Assembly: GCA_902793995.1 (NCBI GenBank)
Contig: CADBFP010000003.1
Location: 1-64,000, forward strand
Reading direction: 5' to 3'
From: an uncultured Lachnospiraceae bacterium
GTDB lineage: Bacteria > Bacillota > Clostridia > Lachnospirales > Lachnospiraceae
Length of the DNA: 64,000 nucleotides
Made by a program: the position numbers and the translations under genes. Positions 33,527 to 43,200 of the stretch are shown here, piece by piece. The first letter of the stretch is position 1, and every line of letters begins with the position of its first letter. The notes under the pieces are model-generated. The model was not told the DNA's origin. It saw only the letters and a list, made by a program, of their open reading frames with translations, and did no database searches.

Positions 33527-34261
33527 TCAAACTGCTTTTGACAATACATAACGCCTGCGCCGTTCTTTGGTCACCCACATACTAAGCAGCAGCCCCACCA
33601 GGATGATGGCCCCCCCGAGAAAACGGATGAGGCCCTCATAAGGTGCCAGATCCGGGGATATCAAAGGAAGGAAATGCAGCAGAATCTCCAGGACCGCCGC
33701 ACTGATGCCCAGCCCTACCAGGCGGCTCTTTTTAAATACCTCCCGAAGGGGCAGCTCCGGGAACAGGGCCCGTCCCACCATGCCCATGACCCCTGCCAGC
33801 ACCGCCCCCAGAGTTAAGATGCTGCAAAAGACCTTAAATACGGGTCCCAGAAGGCTGCCCCAAAGCAGCTGGGCCAGCTGGCCAATCCCCCAGCCACCGG
33901 CCCAAAGGGGCAGGCCGATCAGAACTCTAAGGGCAAAAGGCCAGGACCATACCCAGCGGCGGAATCGTTCCCGAAGAGAAAGGGGGCCTTCTTCCTCCTC
34001 TTCCTCTTCGAAATCCTCCTCTTCCGGCTCCGTCTCCTCTTCCACATAGTGGATGATGGCCGGTTTATTGGCTTCATTCTGCAAATTCAGCATCTCCTCC
34101 GGACTGCCGAATACCCCGTTCACCAAAACGGCGGTGCCGGTGGTAATAGCAGCGGCAGTCCCAAAAGCTTTCTTCTTGATATCCTTTCCTTTAGGGGATG
34201 CAGGAGCTTCCTGAGTATCTTTAATAATTTCCTTTGCCTTTGTATCCATATGATTATTCAT
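33527..34261 (-). CDS. Hypothetical membrane protein with acidic linker
   Basis: About 244 residues. A lysine-rich N-terminus (KAKEIIKD, KGKDIKKKA) is followed by a small Gly/Ala/Thr-rich hydrophobic patch, a very acidic stretch (EEETEPEEEDFEEEEEEEG, near 75-93), and then about five membrane helices. I do not recognise the family. It follows hisS, where aspS is often found in Clostridia. The frame is open further upstream into the hairpin repeats, so I start it at ATG 34261; ATG 34249 is equally possible. Neither start has a strong binding site. Confidence 0.72.
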   Translation of the reverse strand: MNNHMDTKAKEIIKDTQEAPASPKGKDIKKKAFGTAAAITTGTAVLVNGVFGSPEEMLNLQNEANKPAIIHYVEEETEPEEEDFEEEEEEEGPLSLRERFRRWVWSWPFALRVLIGLPLWAGGWGIGQLAQLLWGSLLGPVFKVFCSILTLGAVLAGVMGMVGRALFPELPLREVFKKSRLVGLGISAAVLEILLHFLPLISPDLAPYEGLIRFLGGAIILVGLLLSMWVTKERRRRYVLSKAV

Positions 34262-34281
34262 TCGGCCTTGATAAGCCCGAA

Positions 34282-34430
34282 GCGGTTCCGCAATACTTTT
34301 CGAACGCATAGCGTTAGCGTCAGTGAGAAAAGTTTTCGCGGAACCGCGAGGGCAGACCCCGCCATACTTTTCGAACGCATAGCGAATAGCGTCAGTGAGA
34401 AAAGTTTTCGCGGAAGCGCGAGGGCAGACC
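34282..34430 (-). repeat. Two tandem ACTTTTC/GAAAAGT hairpin elements (about 81-bp period)
   Basis: The first unit has outer arms GCGGTTCCGC (34282-34291) and GCGGAACCGC (34338-34347), inner arms ACTTTTC and GAAAAGT, and a centre with AACGC/GCGTT. A second core starts 81 bases after the first (34374 against 34293), with the same GAGGGCAGACCCCGCC tail. The pair fills the gap between hisS and the membrane protein gene. Confidence 0.75.
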
Positions 34431-34453
34431 CCGCCATACTTCGGGTTCCTTAA

Positions 34454-35704
34454 TCACCCGTACACTTCTTCAATCTCCGTATATCCCTCCGCCGCCAGCT
34501 GCTCCTTCTGGAACTTCTTATTCTTCTGCATAGTCGTCACCAGCACCGTGCTGCCCTCGGCCCGCTGCCGGGCCGCCTGACGGCGGATGTCCAGGGCCTT
34601 TTCCGCAGGCAGACTCTTCTCCAGCAAGTAGGCCTTTTTGACACCACTGCCGGGGATTTGGAACCCGGCTTCCGTTAAAATCAGAACCAGCCGTTCAAAT
34701 CCAATAGAGATTCCGCAAGCCGGCACATTCTGGCCGGTGAATTTCCCTACCAGCTCATCGTAGCGTCCCCCGCCGCCGGAGGAAACCCCCAGGCCTTCCA
34801 GCTCTACTTCGAAAATAGGGCCGGTGTAGTAGGACATGCCCCGCACCAGGGTGGGATCAAAACAGAACTTGAAATCCGTAGTGGCGGCGCCGGAAACGGA
34901 AGCCATAATCGTCTCCAGATCCCTGATTTGCTCATCCACCCCGGGAATGTCTGCCAGCAGCTCCAAAAGGGCTTTCAGAGGCATTTTAGAGCCTTCCAGG
35001 GCCGTGTACATACGGCGGCAGGCCTCGGCGCTTTCCGTCGAAAAGCCCCCCTCCTGCATTTCCTTTAGAACCCCCTCCAGGCCAATCTTATCCATCTTAT
35101 CCCAAAGAATGAAGGCTGCATCGTACTTTTCTTCCGCGATGCCGCAGTAAGCCGCCATAGCCTTTAAGAGCCGCCGGTCGTTGATATGGATGGTAAAGCC
35201 TGAAAAGCCCAGCTTCCCCAAAAGGGTGGAGGTAGCCAGCAGTAAATCGGTCTCCGCCTGGATCCCAGCTTCACCGATGATATCGATATCGCATTGATAA
35301 AACTCCCGGTAGCGGCCCCGCTGCGGACGGTCTGCCCGGAATACCGGCCCAATCTGCAGCGCCTTAAAGGGCTTGGCCAGCTCACTGTTATGGGCCGCAA
35401 AGTAGCGCACCAGGGGCACGGTAAGATCATAGCGCAGGCCTCCGTCGGACAGATCCTCCTCGGTTCGGGCCTCCGCGATTTTCAGCTTCTCGCCCCGTTT
35501 CAGAATCTTAAAAATCAGCTTCTCGTTATCGCCTCCCTGCTTACTTAAGAGGTTGGAGAGGGACTCCACCACCGGGGTTTCAATAGGCGTATAGCCGAAG
35601 CTGCGGTAAGTGTCTTTAATTAAAGCCATACAGTAATCCCGGATTTCCATTTCCCGGGGCAGGATATCCCGCATGCCTGTGACAGGGTTTTTATTCAAAG
35701 CCAT
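34454..35704 (-). CDS. hisS: Histidyl-tRNA synthetase
   Basis: A class II synthetase of 416 residues charging tRNA-His. Motif 2 is visible in RGRYREFYQCDIDIIG, the histidine A motif in GMSYYTGPIFEVE, and motif 3 in GISIGFERLVLIL; a C-terminal anticodon-binding domain follows (about 325-416). The start overlaps the hemZ end by ten bases. No T-box leader is possible at this junction. The order relA-MBL-hemZ-hisS is common in Lachnospiraceae. Confidence 0.96.
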   Translation of the reverse strand: MALNKNPVTGMRDILPREMEIRDYCMALIKDTYRSFGYTPIETPVVESLSNLLSKQGGDNEKLIFKILKRGEKLKIAEARTEEDLSDGGLRYDLTVPLVRYFAAHNSELAKPFKALQIGPVFRADRPQRGRYREFYQCDIDIIGEAGIQAETDLLLATSTLLGKLGFSGFTIHINDRRLLKAMAAYCGIAEEKYDAAFILWDKMDKIGLEGVLKEMQEGGFSTESAEACRRMYTALEGSKMPLKALLELLADIPGVDEQIRDLETIMASVSGAATTDFKFCFDPTLVRGMSYYTGPIFEVELEGLGVSSGGGGRYDELVGKFTGQNVPACGISIGFERLVLILTEAGFQIPGSGVKKAYLLEKSLPAEKALDIRRQAARQRAEGSTVLVTTMQKNKKFQKEQLAAEGYTEIEEVYG

Positions 35705-37080
35705 AATCTTCTCTTCCTTTCCAGCATTTCTTCCATGCGCCTGTGATATTCCTCCAGGCCTTTCACATTGTCCGCCCGCTCGATGCGGCCGTCAGGGTAC
35801 ACCGCCTTGCTGATATTGCCGGCGCCTACCGCCAGGATACTCTGTTTTTCCTCCATAATCAAGATGTTATAGAGGCCTTCCTTGCCGGGCTTGGCGTAGC
35901 CTACATTTTCCAGGTTGCCGGCCATGTTCTTCTGGCGGTAGAGGTAGTAGGGGAAAAGGCCCAGCTGCCGGGCACCGGTACTTGCGGCCCTGGTCATAGC
36001 CGCCGCCTCATCAATCGCCAGTAATGCCTCCCGTTCCATCCGGGCCGCCCGTTTGATGGCCAGGGCGTGAACCGTGAGGCTTTCCGGCGCCAGAGGCATT
36101 AGCTTCTCTAAGGTATCTTCCACATCCGCCGCCGTCTCCCCCGGCAGGCCCAATATCAAATCCATATTGATATTGTCAAAGCCCGCCTTTCGGGCCAGTT
36201 CCCAGGCCTTTAAGAAATCCGCCACACTGTGCCGACGGCCGATGGCATCCAGGGTCTTTTGCTGCATTGTCTGGGGGTTGATGGATATCCGGCTCACGGG
36301 ATAGCTCTTTAAGACTTTCAGCTTTTCCTCCGTAATACTGTCCGGCCGCCCCGCTTCCACCGTAAACTCTTTCACTTTATCCGCCGGCAGGAGGCGGCAA
36401 ATCTGATCCAGCAGCCGGTCCAATTGCCCCGCCGTCAGGGCCGTGGGAGTGCCCCCGCCTATGTAAATGGTATCCGGCACGACGCCTTTCATCAGAGGAA
36501 TGCTTTGCTCCAGCTCGTAAAAGAGATCCGCCAGATAAGCCTCAACCTTGCTTTCGGCCTTATCGATAGGATAAGAGGTAAAGGAACAGTAGGAACAGCG
36601 GCTGGGGCAGAAAGGAATGCCGGCATAAAGGCTCCAGCCTTCCGGGCCGGATAAGGAAGCCAGAATCTGCCTCTCCCGCTGGGCAATGGATATAGCCAGG
36701 CTCAGCTTTTCTCCGTCCAGATAATAAACCCGCCGCATATGCTCAGCGATTTCCACCGGCCTTTGCCCCGCCTCCAAAAGCTCCAGTATCAATTTGGTGG
36801 GACGGATGCCCGTCAGGCCCCCCCAAGGCAGATCCCGGCCGGTCAGCAATTTTAATTCATCATATATCCGGCGCTTAAAATCGTTCTTCACCTCCTCGTA
36901 AGGCAGGCTGTCATTGGGCAGGGGAACCGGATAAATGAGGCTGAAGCCCTGCTTATCCGCCTGCTCTTTCGTCAGCGGCCCCGGCAGCTTTTTAAAGCCC
37001 TCTCCGGGAAAGAAAGAGCCGATCAGCCCCTGCACATCATATTCAAAGCGTTCTTCGCCCCGGAAGTAATACCCAATCAT
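35695..37080 (-). CDS. hemZ: Coproporphyrinogen III oxidase-like radical SAM protein HemZ
   Basis: A 461-residue radical SAM protein with cluster cysteines C158, C162 and C165 in PFCPSRCSYCSF, followed by IYIGGGTPTAL, as in the HemN group. The N-terminal extension of about 150 residues is typical of the HemZ subgroup. HemN-type enzymes decarboxylate coproporphyrinogen without oxygen, but many HemZ proteins occur in bacteria without a complete haem pathway and may do something else. The gene is translationally coupled to the preceding MBL gene (ATGA overlap) and to hisS. Confidence 0.9.
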   Translation of the reverse strand: MIGYYFRGEERFEYDVQGLIGSFFPGEGFKKLPGPLTKEQADKQGFSLIYPVPLPNDSLPYEEVKNDFKRRIYDELKLLTGRDLPWGGLTGIRPTKLILELLEAGQRPVEIAEHMRRVYYLDGEKLSLAISIAQRERQILASLSGPEGWSLYAGIPFCPSRCSYCSFTSYPIDKAESKVEAYLADLFYELEQSIPLMKGVVPDTIYIGGGTPTALTAGQLDRLLDQICRLLPADKVKEFTVEAGRPDSITEEKLKVLKSYPVSRISINPQTMQQKTLDAIGRRHSVADFLKAWELARKAGFDNINMDLILGLPGETAADVEDTLEKLMPLAPESLTVHALAIKRAARMEREALLAIDEAAAMTRAASTGARQLGLFPYYLYRQKNMAGNLENVGYAKPGKEGLYNILIMEEKQSILAVGAGNISKAVYPDGRIERADNVKGLEEYHRRMEEMLERKRRLWL

Positions 37081-37745
37081 ATCAGCTCCGCCAGAGGATT
37101 ATACCGTTTCTCAAAAGCAATATAAGTCCGGTCCATATGCCCCGGCCATACCAGGGTTTCCTCCGGCAGTTCCGTCAGCAGGCGGCGTATGGAGGCAAGC
37201 ATCTGGGCATCGTTGCCCGTGGGCAGATCCGTACGGCCGTAGGAGCCGTGGAACAGGGTGTCCCCACTGATCAGCAGCTCGTAAGCCGGGAAATAATAAC
37301 AGCAGCTGCCGGCGGTATGCCCCGGGGTGTGAAGAACCTTAAAAGACAACCCGGCCAGGGTGATTTCCTCCCCTTCCCTCACCAGCCGGTCCGGGATAAG
37401 GCTGAAGGGTTCTCCCACCATCAGGGAGCAATTCATTTTAGGATCCGCCAGCAGCGCTGCCTCCGCCTCATGAGCCAGAATAGGGCAATCAAAGGCTTCT
37501 TTCAGATCCTTGGCCGCCAGGATATGATCCTCATGGCCATGGGTCAGCAAAATGCCTTTCAGGCTAAAGCCCTGGCCTTTGATATACTGAATCAGTCGGG
37601 AGGCTTCCTCCGCCGGATCCACCAGCAGAATCTCCTTCGTTTCCGTATTGATCAGAAAGAGCACATTGGTGGCAATGGGCCCGATAATGGCCCGCTGCAG
37701 CTGAAAACCTTCGAATTCTTTTTGCTTAATACCTAATCTGTTCAT
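37077..37745 (-). CDS. MBL-fold metallohydrolase (glyoxalase II-like)
   Basis: A 222-residue metallo-beta-lactamase fold protein. Metal ligands are visible: THGHEDH (68-74), the His in HTPGHTAGS, the Asp in SGDTLF and a late His in WPGHM. The pattern is that of small hydroxyacylglutathione hydrolase-like proteins acting on thioesters; the true substrate is unknown. I start it at ATG 37745, after CGGAG; a GTG 24 bases upstream is less likely. Located between relA and hemZ, its usual place in Lachnospiraceae. Confidence 0.88.
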   Translation of the reverse strand: MNRLGIKQKEFEGFQLQRAIIGPIATNVLFLINTETKEILLVDPAEEASRLIQYIKGQGFSLKGILLTHGHEDHILAAKDLKEAFDCPILAHEAEAALLADPKMNCSLMVGEPFSLIPDRLVREGEEITLAGLSFKVLHTPGHTAGSCCYYFPAYELLISGDTLFHGSYGRTDLPTGNDAQMLASIRRLLTELPEETLVWPGHMDRTYIAFEKRYNPLAELI

Positions 37746-37811
37746 GCGTTTCTCCGTTAATAAATCCACTTACAAATACATCTTTTTGGGGCTACAGATA
37801 GGCCGAAGCGG

Positions 37812-37874
37812 GGCCAGACAATACTTTTCGAACGAATAGCGATTAGCGTCAGTGAGAAAAGTTTTTGTCTGGCC
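37812..37874 (-). repeat. ACTTTTC/GAAAAGT hairpin element, third copy
   Basis: Outer arms GGCCAGACAA (37812-37821) and TTGTCTGGCC (37865-37874) are perfect reverse complements, but their sequence differs from the arms of the copies near 34.3 kb. The inner core ACTTTTCGAACG to GTCAGTGAGAAAAGT is shared. It fills the relA-MBL gap. Confidence 0.75.
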
Positions 37875-37896
37875 TGCGAAGGCCGCCCTTAGTTCA

Positions 37897-40194
37897 TTAT
37901 GTCCTTGTCACATCGAAGACCCCTACAATTTGCTGCAGTTTCGTGGTCACCCCCCGGATTTCATCCGTGCCGGTAGTCTGAAACTGAATCTCTACCGTGG
38001 CAATTCCCTGTTTGTTCACCTTCGTATTCAAACTGATAATATCAATATTCATCTCCGTCAGCACCCGGGAAATGTCCGCCAGCATGCCCACCCGGTTATT
38101 CACATGAATCACCAGGCTTGCCAGATAGCGCTCCCGGGAGGCATTCTCCGGCAGCTGCCATTCCGCATCCAGCAGCCGGTCCCTTTCCTCCGCCGGCAGA
38201 TTCATCACATTTACGCAATCCGTGCGGTGGATGGAAACTCCCCGGCCCCGGGTCACGAAGCCCACGATTTCATCCCCGGGAATGGGGCTGCAGCAGCGGG
38301 AAAAGTGCACGGCCAGGTCTTCCAGCCCTTCCACCACTATGCCCCCTTTGCTGTGAGCCACGGTCTTCTTGCCGAACTCCTGCACCAGCTCAATCACCTG
38401 GGCATCCGTAATGTGTCGCTGCTCTTCTTTTCGGCGCTCCTCCGCCAGCTTGTTGATCACCTGGCCTTCCTTGAGGCCCCCATGGCCTATGGAAGCCAAT
38501 ACCGCATTCCATTCCTGGAAGCCGTATTTCTTCATCACCTTTTCCATAAACTCCGGCTTGGTCAAATCCGGCAGATTATATCCTTTGGCCTTGGCGCTGC
38601 GTTCCAGCAAATCCTTGCCCTTGATGATATTCTCGTCTTTATTCTGTTCTTTAAACCATTGATTGATCCGGTTCCGAGCCTGGGAGGACTTCACCATATT
38701 CAGCCAGTCCCGGCTGGGGCCCCGGGAATTCTGGGAGGTGATAATCTCCACCCGGTCCCCGTTATGGAGGATGTAATCGATGGGCACCAGCTTTTCATTT
38801 ACCCGGGCACCCACCATTTTATTCCCCACGGCGCTGTGGATGCTGTAAGCAAAATCAATGGGGGTGGAGCCCGCCGGCAGATTCTTCACATCTCCCTGAG
38901 GCGTGAAGCAATAAACCGTATCCGCAAAGATATCCAGATCGTTCCGGATACTTTCCATAAACTCGCTGTTGTCCGGCATATCCCGCTGCCATTCCAGGAT
39001 TTGGCGGAGCCAGTTCAGCTTTTCCTCTTCCTTGGTGATATTGCCCCCTTCTTTGTATTTCCAGTGTGCCGCCACCCCGTATTCAGCCGTGCGGTGCATT
39101 TCATAGGTGCGGATCTGGATTTCGAAGGGCACCCCGCTCTTGCCAATCACCGTGGTGTGCAGGGACTGGTACATATTGGCTTTGGGGATGGCAATATAAT
39201 CCTTAAAGCGGCCCGGCAGGGGCATATACATTTCATGGATCAGGCCCAGCACCGCATAGCAATCCTGCACCGTATCCACCAAAATCCGCACCGCAAACAA
39301 ATCATAAATTTCATCCAGGCTCTTTTGCTGGATGGCCATCTTTTTGTAAATGCTGAAATAATGCTTTACCCGGCCGTAAACCTTGGCATTGATGCCTGCC
39401 TCCGTCAGATGCTTGCTCACATCCCCTACGATGGACTGGACAAATTCCTCCCGGGAATGGGAGCGCTCATCGATGTCATGCACCAGCTTGGCATATTTCT
39501 CCGGTTCCAGATATTGCAGGCTCAGATTATCCAGCTCCATCTTCAGACGGAAAATACCCAGTCGGCTGGCCAGAGGAGCATAAATATCCAGGGTTTCCCT
39601 GGCTTTTTCCCTTTGCTTTTCCGGCTTCTGGAACTGCAGGGTCCGCATATTGTGGAGCCGGTCCGCCAGCTTGATGATGATGATCCGGATATCCTTGGAC
39701 ATGGAAAGGAACATCTTCCGCAGATTTTCCGCCTGCATCTCCAGTTTATCCGTGGTGCCCAGGGTCAGACGGGTCAGTTTGGTGACCCCGTCCACCAAAA
39801 GTGCCACATCCGGTCCGAAGCGCTTTTCGATATCCTCCAGAGTATAATCCGTATCTTCCACCACATCGTGCAGGAGGCCCGCAATAATGGACTCCTTGTC
39901 CATTTCCAGTTCCGCCAGAATAATCGCCACATGCAGCGGGTGAATAATATAGGGGGCGCCGGAACGCCGCAGCTGGTTTTTGTGGGCATCCGCGGAAAGC
40001 TCATAGGCCTCCCGGATAGGGGTCATATCATCAGAGGGATGGTATTTTTTAATGGCCTCCACCAGCTGTTCATACAGCTCTTCCGGCGGGGCTTCCCCTG
40101 CATCCGGGGGCAGGATATCTTCATCGGAAATAGCCCGGATAATATGGTCATCATTGATGGCCGCAATTTCCGATTTTAAGGTGGATACGGACAT
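37897..40194 (-). CDS. relA: Bifunctional (p)ppGpp synthetase/hydrolase RelA/SpoT
   Basis: The 765-residue Rel protein makes and degrades the stringent-response alarmone on and off the ribosome. Domains in order are the HD hydrolase (about 60-200, LLHDVVEDTDY), the synthetase (about 255-370, YQSLHTTVIG), TGS (about 415-475, YCFTPQGDVKNLPAG), the zinc-finger-like helical region (CCSPIPGDEIVG) and ACT (about 690-765). Both catalytic halves look complete. AGGAGGTCTGATT precedes ATG. It follows dnaE by 12 bases. Confidence 0.96.
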   Translation of the reverse strand: MSVSTLKSEIAAINDDHIIRAISDEDILPPDAGEAPPEELYEQLVEAIKKYHPSDDMTPIREAYELSADAHKNQLRRSGAPYIIHPLHVAIILAELEMDKESIIAGLLHDVVEDTDYTLEDIEKRFGPDVALLVDGVTKLTRLTLGTTDKLEMQAENLRKMFLSMSKDIRIIIIKLADRLHNMRTLQFQKPEKQREKARETLDIYAPLASRLGIFRLKMELDNLSLQYLEPEKYAKLVHDIDERSHSREEFVQSIVGDVSKHLTEAGINAKVYGRVKHYFSIYKKMAIQQKSLDEIYDLFAVRILVDTVQDCYAVLGLIHEMYMPLPGRFKDYIAIPKANMYQSLHTTVIGKSGVPFEIQIRTYEMHRTAEYGVAAHWKYKEGGNITKEEEKLNWLRQILEWQRDMPDNSEFMESIRNDLDIFADTVYCFTPQGDVKNLPAGSTPIDFAYSIHSAVGNKMVGARVNEKLVPIDYILHNGDRVEIITSQNSRGPSRDWLNMVKSSQARNRINQWFKEQNKDENIIKGKDLLERSAKAKGYNLPDLTKPEFMEKVMKKYGFQEWNAVLASIGHGGLKEGQVINKLAEERRKEEQRHITDAQVIELVQEFGKKTVAHSKGGIVVEGLEDLAVHFSRCCSPIPGDEIVGFVTRGRGVSIHRTDCVNVMNLPAEERDRLLDAEWQLPENASRERYLASLVIHVNNRVGMLADISRVLTEMNIDIISLNTKVNKQGIATVEIQFQTTGTDEIRGVTTKLQQIVGVFDVTRT

Positions 40195-40206
40195 AATCAG
40201 ACCTCC

Positions 40207-43200
40207 TTAGTCATTCTCGTAATAGGGAAAGGGCGCTGCCTCCTCGCTGCGGGAGCGCAGGCCCGCGCTCCATAAATCCTTTACATTCTTTTCCTGGAAG
40301 GCCACGCGCTTTTCTCCGTAGGCCTCCTGCAAAGTCCGAAGGTTTTCCTCGGTGAACAGGACGCTGCGCAGGCCTTCCAGCCGTTTTAACTGCCGTTCCT
40401 GCTTTAAGGTGACCACACAGCTGCAGCCTCCCAGCAACTTCAGGAGCCGGTGGCTTTCCTGTTCATAAGCTTCCCGGTTTTCAAAGAGCACATAGGGCTC
40501 CTGGGGAAGGTCTTCGAAGAAAAGTACCTGGGCGCAAATCAGCTTGCCCTTCGCTTCGTCTCCCAGGGATACCCGGCCCCGGATAAAGACCTTGCTCCCT
40601 TCTTCCAAACGGTTCCGGTAATTCTCCGTCTCCCGGGGGAAACAAAGCACTTCTATACTGCCTGTCAGATCCATCACTTCCAGGATCATCATGGAACTGC
40701 CGCTGCGGGTCGTCCGCAGGGTTTTCTTTTCCACCAGGCCCCCTATGGTGACGGTAGCGCCGTCTCGGACGCCGGCCGCGCCGCTTTCTTCGTCCACTGT
40801 AAAATCAATCATCCGGGCGGTAATGTTCCGCTTCAAAAGCCCCGCATCCTCATCCAGGGGATGGCCGCTGATGTATAAATCCAGCACTTGCTTTTCGTAA
40901 GCCAGGCGTTCCCGGGGGCTGTATTCCGGGATGTCCGGAAAGATGATTTCCCGCCGCAGACTTTCCTGGTCTCCGGATAAATCAAAGAGACTCATCTGGC
41001 CGGAAATGCTGTCCTTCTTCCGTTTCTGGATCTGATCCATCAACTCGGCGTAAACCATGATTTTCTGGCTCCGGGTTCCCGGAAGGGAATCCATGGCGCC
41101 GGCATAAATAAAGCTTTCCACCGCCCGCTTATTGATGCCTTTACCGTTCATCCGTTCCAGAAAGCTCTCCAGTCCGGTGAAGGGCCCGGATTCTTCCCGT
41201 TCCCGGATGATGATATCCACCACATTCCGGCCGATGCCCTTAATGGCGGTCAGGCCGTAGCGGATGCCCTCCCCGGCGGGAGAAAAGCCATAACTTCCTT
41301 CATTGATATCCGGCGGCAGCACCGGGATATTCATCTGGCGACAAACGGCAATATATTCGGACACCTTACTGGTCACATCCATCACGGAGGTCAGAAGGGC
41401 CGCCATATATTCCACAGGATAATAACACTTTAAATAGGCCGTCTGATACCCCACCACCGCATAGCCGGCGGCATGGGAGCGGTTAAAGGCGTATTGGGCA
41501 AAATCCATCATCTGGTCGAAGATTTTATCGGCAATCTCCGGCCGGATGCCCCGGGACAGGCAGCCCGGCACCCCCTCCGCTTCGTTGCCGTAAACGAAGT
41601 TCTGCCGCTCCTGGCGCATCACCGATTCTTTTTTCTTGCTCATGGCCCGGCGCACCAGATCGCTGCGGCCCATGGAATAGCCCCCCAGATCCCGGACGAT
41701 CTGCATTACCTGCTCCTGATACACCATACAGCCGTAGGTATCGGAGAGAATGGGTTCCAGCTGGGGCGTCAGATAACGCACCGCCTGGGGATTGTTCTTT
41801 CCCCGGATATAATCCGGGATAAACTGCATAGGCCCCGGCCGGTACAGGGAGATTCCGGCAATCAGATCCTCTATGCCAGCGGGCTTTAACTCCCGCATAA
41901 AGCTTTTCATGCCGGAGGATTCCAGCTGGAATACCCCTTCGCATTTCCCGGCAGAAATCATCTCAAAGACCTTTGGATCATTGTATTCCATGCGGCTGAA
42001 ATCGATTTGGATCCCTTTCTGCTGCCGGATATAGTCCTTGGCCTGACGGATGACCGTCAGGGTTCGAAGGCCCAGGAAATCCATTTTCAGCAGCCCCAGT
42101 TCCTCAATGGTAGTCATGGGAAACTGGGTGGTAAGCTGACCTTCAGGGCTTCGGGAAATGGGGACGAAATCGTAAGCTGGCTCCCCGCAGATCACCACCC
42201 CCGCCGCATGGGTGGAGGCGTGCCGGGGCAAGCCCTCCAGCCGTCTTGCAAACTGCATGATTTTAGCCGCCCGTTCATCCTTTTGGCAAAACTCTTTCAG
42301 CTCCCGGCTTTCCTCCATAGCCTGATCCAGGGTAGGATTCTTGCCGTTTTGGCCCCGGGGCACCAATTTTGCCATCTGGTCGCACAGGGCGTAGGGATAA
42401 TCCAGCACCCGGCCCACATCCCGAATCACCCCCCGGGCCTGCAAGGTCCCGAAGGTGGCAATCTGTACCACACTGTCTGCGCCGTATTTTTCCGTCACAT
42501 AATCGATGACTTCCCCCCGGCGCTCATAACAGAAATCCACATCAATATCCGGCATGCTGATGCGCTCCGGATTCAGGAAACGCTCAAACAAAAGCTTATA
42601 GGACAGGGGATCGATATCCGTAATTTTCAGGGAATAAGCCACCAGGGAGCCGGCCCCGGACCCCCGGCCCGGTCCCACGGGAATGCCGTGGGTCACCGCA
42701 TAGTGGATGAAATCCCAGACAATGAGGAAATAATCCACATAGCCCATATTCTCAATGACGCCCAGCTCATAATCCAGGCGTTTTTGAATTTCCGGCGTAA
42801 TTACGGAATAGCGCTCCTTCAGGCCGTTTTCACACAGCTTCCGTAAATAGGAGGCGTTGCTTTCCCCTTCCGGCACCGCAAAATGAGGCAGGCGTGTGTG
42901 GCCGAATTCTATATTCACCTGACAGCGTCTGGCAATCTCGTGGGTCCGCTCCAAGGCATCCAGGGCATAGGGAAAAAGGCTGCGCATCTCTTCTTCGCTC
43001 TTTAAGTAGAACTGGCCGCCCTCATAGCGCATGCGGTTTTCATCGCTAACCTTCTTGCCGGTCTGGATGCAGATCAGAAGGTCATGGGCTTCCGCATCTT
43101 CCGCCTGGATGTAGTGCACATCATTGGTGGCTACCAAAGGAATGCCTGTTTCCTGAGAAAGCCGCAGCAGGCCGCTGTTTACCGTTTTTTGCTCCGGCAG

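Noticed and set aside
37852..40179. A 775-codon open frame on the + strand, antisense across the whole of relA
   Set aside because: It mirrors relA almost exactly, starts inside the hairpin repeat without a ribosome binding site, and its product (rich in His, Gln and Pro, no fold features) is the typical shadow left by codon bias in a long gene.
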